Assembly: GCA_003240695.1 (NCBI GenBank)
Contig: QFNC01000011.1
Coordinates: forward strand, 18,421 to 82,420
DNA: 64,000 nt
Source of the DNA: Pseudoxanthomonas suwonensis
GTDB taxonomy: Bacteria > Pseudomonadota > Gammaproteobacteria > Xanthomonadales > Xanthomonadaceae
Reading direction: 5' to 3'
This document shows, piece after piece, positions 63,646 through 64,000 of the stretch. Both the position numbers and the translations under genes were made by a program. The notes beneath the pieces were generated by a model that worked only from the letters and a program-made list of their open reading frames with translations, was not told the DNA's origin and did not search any database. The first letter of the stretch is position 1; each line of letters begins with the position of its first letter.

Positions 63646-63978
63646 GTGAAGAACTGGCTCTTTCTGGCTATTTCAATCTTTGGTGAGGTCGTCGCAACTT
63701 CCGCACTGAAGTCCAGCCATGGATTCACCAAGTTAGTTCCTTCTGTTGTAGTTGTGGCTGGCTACGGGCTTGCGTTCTATTTCCTCTCTCTCGCAATCAA
63801 GTCCATCCCGGTCGGCATTGCTTATGCTGTTTGGGCTGGCCTCGGCATCGTACTTGTGGCAGCTATCGCTTGGATCTTCCATGGCCAGAAACTAGACTTG
63901 TGGGCGTTCGTTGGCATGGGACTTATCGTTAGTGGCGTCGCCGTTCTAAATCTGCTATCCAAGGTCAGCGCACATTGA
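63646..63978 (+). CDS. qacE: QacE-type small multidrug resistance efflux protein
   Basis: A 110-residue SMR transporter with four membrane helices, exporting quaternary ammonium compounds and cationic dyes by proton exchange. The catalytic Glu is in LFLAISIFGEVVATSALKSS (E13). The GIAYAVWAGLG signature and the C-terminal WAFVGMGLIVSGVAVLNLL closely follow QacE/QacF/QacH of mobile integrons. Start is GTG at 63646, preceded by GAGGAG at 7 bp; a TTG 6 bp upstream is in frame. The exact qac allele cannot be assigned by eye. Confidence 0.93.
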   Translation: MKNWLFLAISIFGEVVATSALKSSHGFTKLVPSVVVVAGYGLAFYFLSLAIKSIPVGIAYAVWAGLGIVLVAAIAWIFHGQKLDLWAFVGMGLIVSGVAVLNLLSKVSAH

Positions 63979-63988
63979 TCGGGCTGGC

Positions 63989-64000
63989 ATCTAACAATTC
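63989..64000 (+). repeat. start of attC of cassette 2 (truncated by window edge)
   Basis: R'' ATCTAAC followed by AATTC, the same opening as the attC at 63430. Confidence 0.8.

Larger units (their letters stand above)
63532..64000 (+). mobile_element. integron cassette 2 (qac), right end beyond the window
   Basis: Starts TTAGATGCC after the R' crossover G. It carries the SMR efflux gene and the beginning of its own attC (63989 onward) before the window ends. Confidence 0.88.

Overview
The window is GC-rich chromosomal DNA from a gammaproteobacterium, most probably family Xanthomonadaceae (order Lysobacterales/Xanthomonadales). Reasons: housekeeping proteins of that type throughout (DnaE, FabI, BioA, MsbA-LpxK-KdsB), a comEC-exbB-exbD-msbA-lpxK order I associate with that family, C-terminal domains resembling the XVIPCD signal of Xanthomonadales type IV secretion effectors, an RAYT transposase remnant, and a chromosomal integron with Xanthomonas-type attC sites. 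I cannot assign a genus.

Layout. 1-4.8 kb: 3' end of dnaE, a PP2C phosphatase and an unknown gene. 4.9-9.2 kb: an antibacterial effector locus (nuclease-type toxin with a XVIPCD-like tail), followed by its cognate immunity gene and a tandem duplication carrying a stub of the effector tail plus a second immunity gene frameshifted in a poly-G run. 9.2-18.1 kb: core genes (dnaQ, rnhA, gloB, an MltD-like transglycosylase, fabI, cysQ, nudE, bioA, rsmE). 18.3-25 kb: a broken XVIPCD-like remnant running in frame into zwf, then an Entner-Doudoroff operon (zwf-glk-pgl-edd-eda). 25-29.3 kb: small accessory genes, an RAYT pseudogene, palindromic repeats and a truncated esterase. 29.3-32.4 kb: a two-gene accessory operon (D12-class adenine methyltransferase plus a large nuclease/DGQHR protein), a candidate restriction or defence system. 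32.5-36 kb: fused isobutyryl-CoA mutase with a repeat inserted in its reading frame. 36-38 kb: a second effector locus (calpain-like protease with XVIPCD-like tail, plus a lipoprotein that is probably its immunity protein). 38-42.2 kb: a phospholipase-D family enzyme and two leucine-catabolism genes. 42.2-44 kb: an AT-rich two-gene unit (DUF262 + HEPN) with the structure of an integron cassette, lying alone between convergent housekeeping genes. 44-61.8 kb, minus strand: hutU, three tRNA genes, and a long chain of mostly overlapping genes for DNA repair, phospholipid, lipid A/KDO and pantothenate/CoA synthesis. 61.8-64 kb: integron integrase intI, attI, a cassette for a small membrane protein and a cassette for a QacE-type efflux pump.

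The accessory content has one theme, competition and defence: two toxin-immunity loci of the type IV secretion kind, a candidate modification/restriction pair, and a HEPN-based pair carried as an integron cassette about 18 kb from the integron. The most notable observation is that the DUF262-HEPN unit can be delimited to the base: joining its two ends restores a full attC, and removing it leaves a 20-bp spacer between two intact convergent genes. The competence gene comEC overlaps the stop codon of intI, which places DNA uptake and cassette capture in one transcription unit. Metabolic genes are coherent: leucine dehydrogenase, isovaleryl-CoA dehydrogenase and IcmF all act on branched-chain acyl metabolism, and panB-panC-coaBC-coaX-panD supplies most of the route to coenzyme A.
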